64,000 bases of DNA, from positions 124,001 through 188,000 of the forward strand of contig WPDH01000063.1 in assembly GCA_019137255.1 (NCBI GenBank). Reading direction: 5' to 3'. The stretch is from Corinectria fuckeliana. Taxonomy: Eukaryota; Ascomycota; Sordariomycetes; Hypocreales; Nectriaceae. The notes below the pieces were generated by a model. The model worked only from the letters and a program-made list of their open reading frames with translations, did no database searches and was not told the DNA's origin. This document shows, in pieces, positions 62,509 through 64,000 of the stretch (positions are counted from its first letter, which is position 1; the number at the start of each line of letters is the position of its first letter). A program made the position numbers and the translations under genes.

Positions 62509-64000
62509 ATGGACTTCACGAAGAAGTGGGTGACGCACCTGCGGAACAGGAACCGAGAAGAAGCCTCCGCCCGAAGCAAATTAGACCACGGAGGCGATGA
62601 GGACAAGCTGGCCACGAAACGTCCCCCGCATGCAACGATAGGCCGTCAACGCGGCTCCTCACAACCCACCACCAACTCCATTCCTCGCAGCCGCGCCCGA
62701 CCAACCGACTCGGCAAACACCTTTGAGCGGCATAGGAACACTTCATATCGGCAGCCGTGGTCTGAGGACGATGGTTCCCACAGCCGCCCCGTTCAGGGCC
62801 GCTCCATTCCGCTTGCCTCGCCGGCCCACCGACAGTCACCCCCCAACAAGCCGGACAGAACACCTCAAATCTCTGAATCAGAGCCGGCCAGCCAGATGAT
62901 GCTACAGCCAGAGACCAGGCCCATCTCTCAGGACCAGCTCGTTGCCGAAGTCAAAGGCATCTATGCCGGCCTGGTCATGGTCGAGACAAAATGCATCGAG
63001 GTAGACAATACTCAATCGCCCGACACAGACCTCAACAAACTCAACAACGAGCAGTGGCAAGCTCTTATTGCTCTGCACCATGACTTCTTCCTGGCCTTGC
63101 AACATCCATCAGCGAGTCCAGAACTCCGTCGCCTTGCCTCCAAGTATGCTATGCCCGCTCGGATGTGGAGGCATGGCATCCACTCCTTCCTTGAACTACT
63201 TCGCCATAAGCTGCCAGAATCTATTGAACATATGCTCACCTTCCTATACCTTGCATACAGCATGATGGCGCTACTTCATGAGGCAGTGCCGGCGTTCGAA
63301 GACACCTTGATTGAATATCTAGGTGACCTCGGCCGCTATCGTATGGCCTTTGAGGATGATGACATCAGGGATCGGGATGTCTGGACAGGCGTCAGCCGTC
63401 ACTGGTACAGTAAAGCATCAGACAAGGCCCCGGCCGCTGGTCGCCTATACCACCACTTGGCAATCCTCGCCCGACCCAATGCTCTACAGCAGCTCTATTA
63501 CTATACCAAGTCACTATGTGTACCCGTCCCTTTCCTTCGCGCTAGAGAAAGCGTCATGACCCTTTTTGAGCCTGTCCTGAACCACAAACCTTCGCACTTA
63601 GCCCCAATTGATGCCGCCTTTGTGCGGGTGCACGGCGTACTCTTTTCGGGAAAGTCGCAAGATATGTTGGAAGCAACGGAGGAGTTTCCTGCCTTACTTG
63701 ACCATCACATCAATCAAATGACTAATCTATGGCTCAAACCAGGGTAAGTCGGTCAACTTGTCAAGTACTAGGGCATAGGTTTAACCAGTATACAGATATT
63801 ACATCAGTACCGCACTGAGTTGGTCTCTCAGCTATAGACTTGAGTCCAACGTCTTTTGGAGAACCTTGACTCCACACCCGAGGCCAGAAAATACAGCTGT
63901 TAGCATAGGAGGGAGCTCCATCCGGGAGAAATCCCTAGATGTTGGCTTTGCCAAAGAGCTCTCCTTTGCAGATCGAACCTACGAGACTGTCCTTCGTCGC
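62509..64000 (+). CDS. EST1/SMG-type DNA/RNA-binding domain protein, 5' part
   Basis: Exon 1 is 62509-63743 and exon 2 starts at 63796 after a 52-nt GTAAGT...ACAG intron; the frame is open to the window end, so the gene is partial. Residues 1-140 are basic and disordered (MDFTKKWVTHLRNRNREEAS). The rest reads as a tetratricopeptide-like helical array of the EST1/SMG5-7 family: VAEVKGIYAGLVMVETKCIE, WQALIALHHDFFLALQHPSA, MWRHGIHSFLELLRHKLPES, and GRLYHHLAILARPNALQQLY, the most recognisable signature. Known members act in telomere maintenance or nonsense-mediated decay. Fungi also hold many divergent paralogues of unclear role, and this N-terminal layout fits the latter. It is intact as far as visible. 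Confidence 0.85.

Noticed and set aside
1..64000. CRISPR array or bacterial-type defence operon
   Set aside because: No regularly spaced repeats or prokaryotic gene organisation; introns, Pol III genes and fungal families mark this as eukaryotic.

Overview
The window is nuclear DNA of a filamentous ascomycete, most likely a Sordariomycete. This is inferred from short spliceosomal introns (about 50-66 bp), a class II hydrophobin, a LysM-in-cyanovirin (CVNH) protein, a fungal CorA-like and F-box repertoire, a 5S rRNA gene standing apart from the rDNA, and strong C-to-T/G-to-A decay of repeats that looks like repeat-induced point mutation (RIP).

Layout. 0-4.4 kb: relics of an NmrA-like gene and a Fot1/pogo transposase, an uncharacterised three-exon gene, and a small membrane ORF. 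6-12 kb: an aminoglycoside-phosphotransferase-fold (APH) protein, a short-chain dehydrogenase with a GC-AG intron, and a DEAD-box RNA helicase. 13.5-14 kb: a class II hydrophobin. 15.9-19.9 kb: a large membrane/ankyrin gene broken by three stops and a frameshift. 20.7-29.9 kb: a 5S rRNA gene, then an 8.4-kb heavily mutated Ty1/copia retrotransposon with 163-bp LTRs and a 5-bp target duplication. That element carries an antisense non-LTR (Tad-like) fragment and ends 99 bp before an intron-containing tRNA-Arg(UCG) gene. 31-42.3 kb: mostly intact genes (a Pro/Gln-rich protein, a C2H2 protein, a single-pass membrane protein, a conserved-looking orphan, a multi-pass membrane protein with two micro-exons, and a LysM/CVNH protein). 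42.3-46.5 kb: an F-box gene and a CorA-like gene, each with one apparent frameshift. 46.6-49.2 kb: a newly assembled small two-exon gene and an SRPK-like kinase. 49.2-61.2 kb: decayed accessory DNA (relics of an F-box protein, ankyrin repeats and a piggyBac transposase) that also contains an intact five-exon terpene synthase and an uncharacterised membrane protein. 62.5-64 kb: the first two exons of an EST1/SMG-type protein that runs off the window.

The genes do not form an obvious operon-like or biosynthetic cluster. The terpene synthase has no recognisable P450 or transporter next to it. The strongest structural story is the nested, RIP-marked retrotransposon lying between two Pol III genes. 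The most unusual protein architecture is the LysM embedded in a CVNH domain. I did not find a convincing wholly new multi-gene system. Exon boundaries come from reading splice sites and frame phases by eye, and family names come from recognised motifs; no database search was run.
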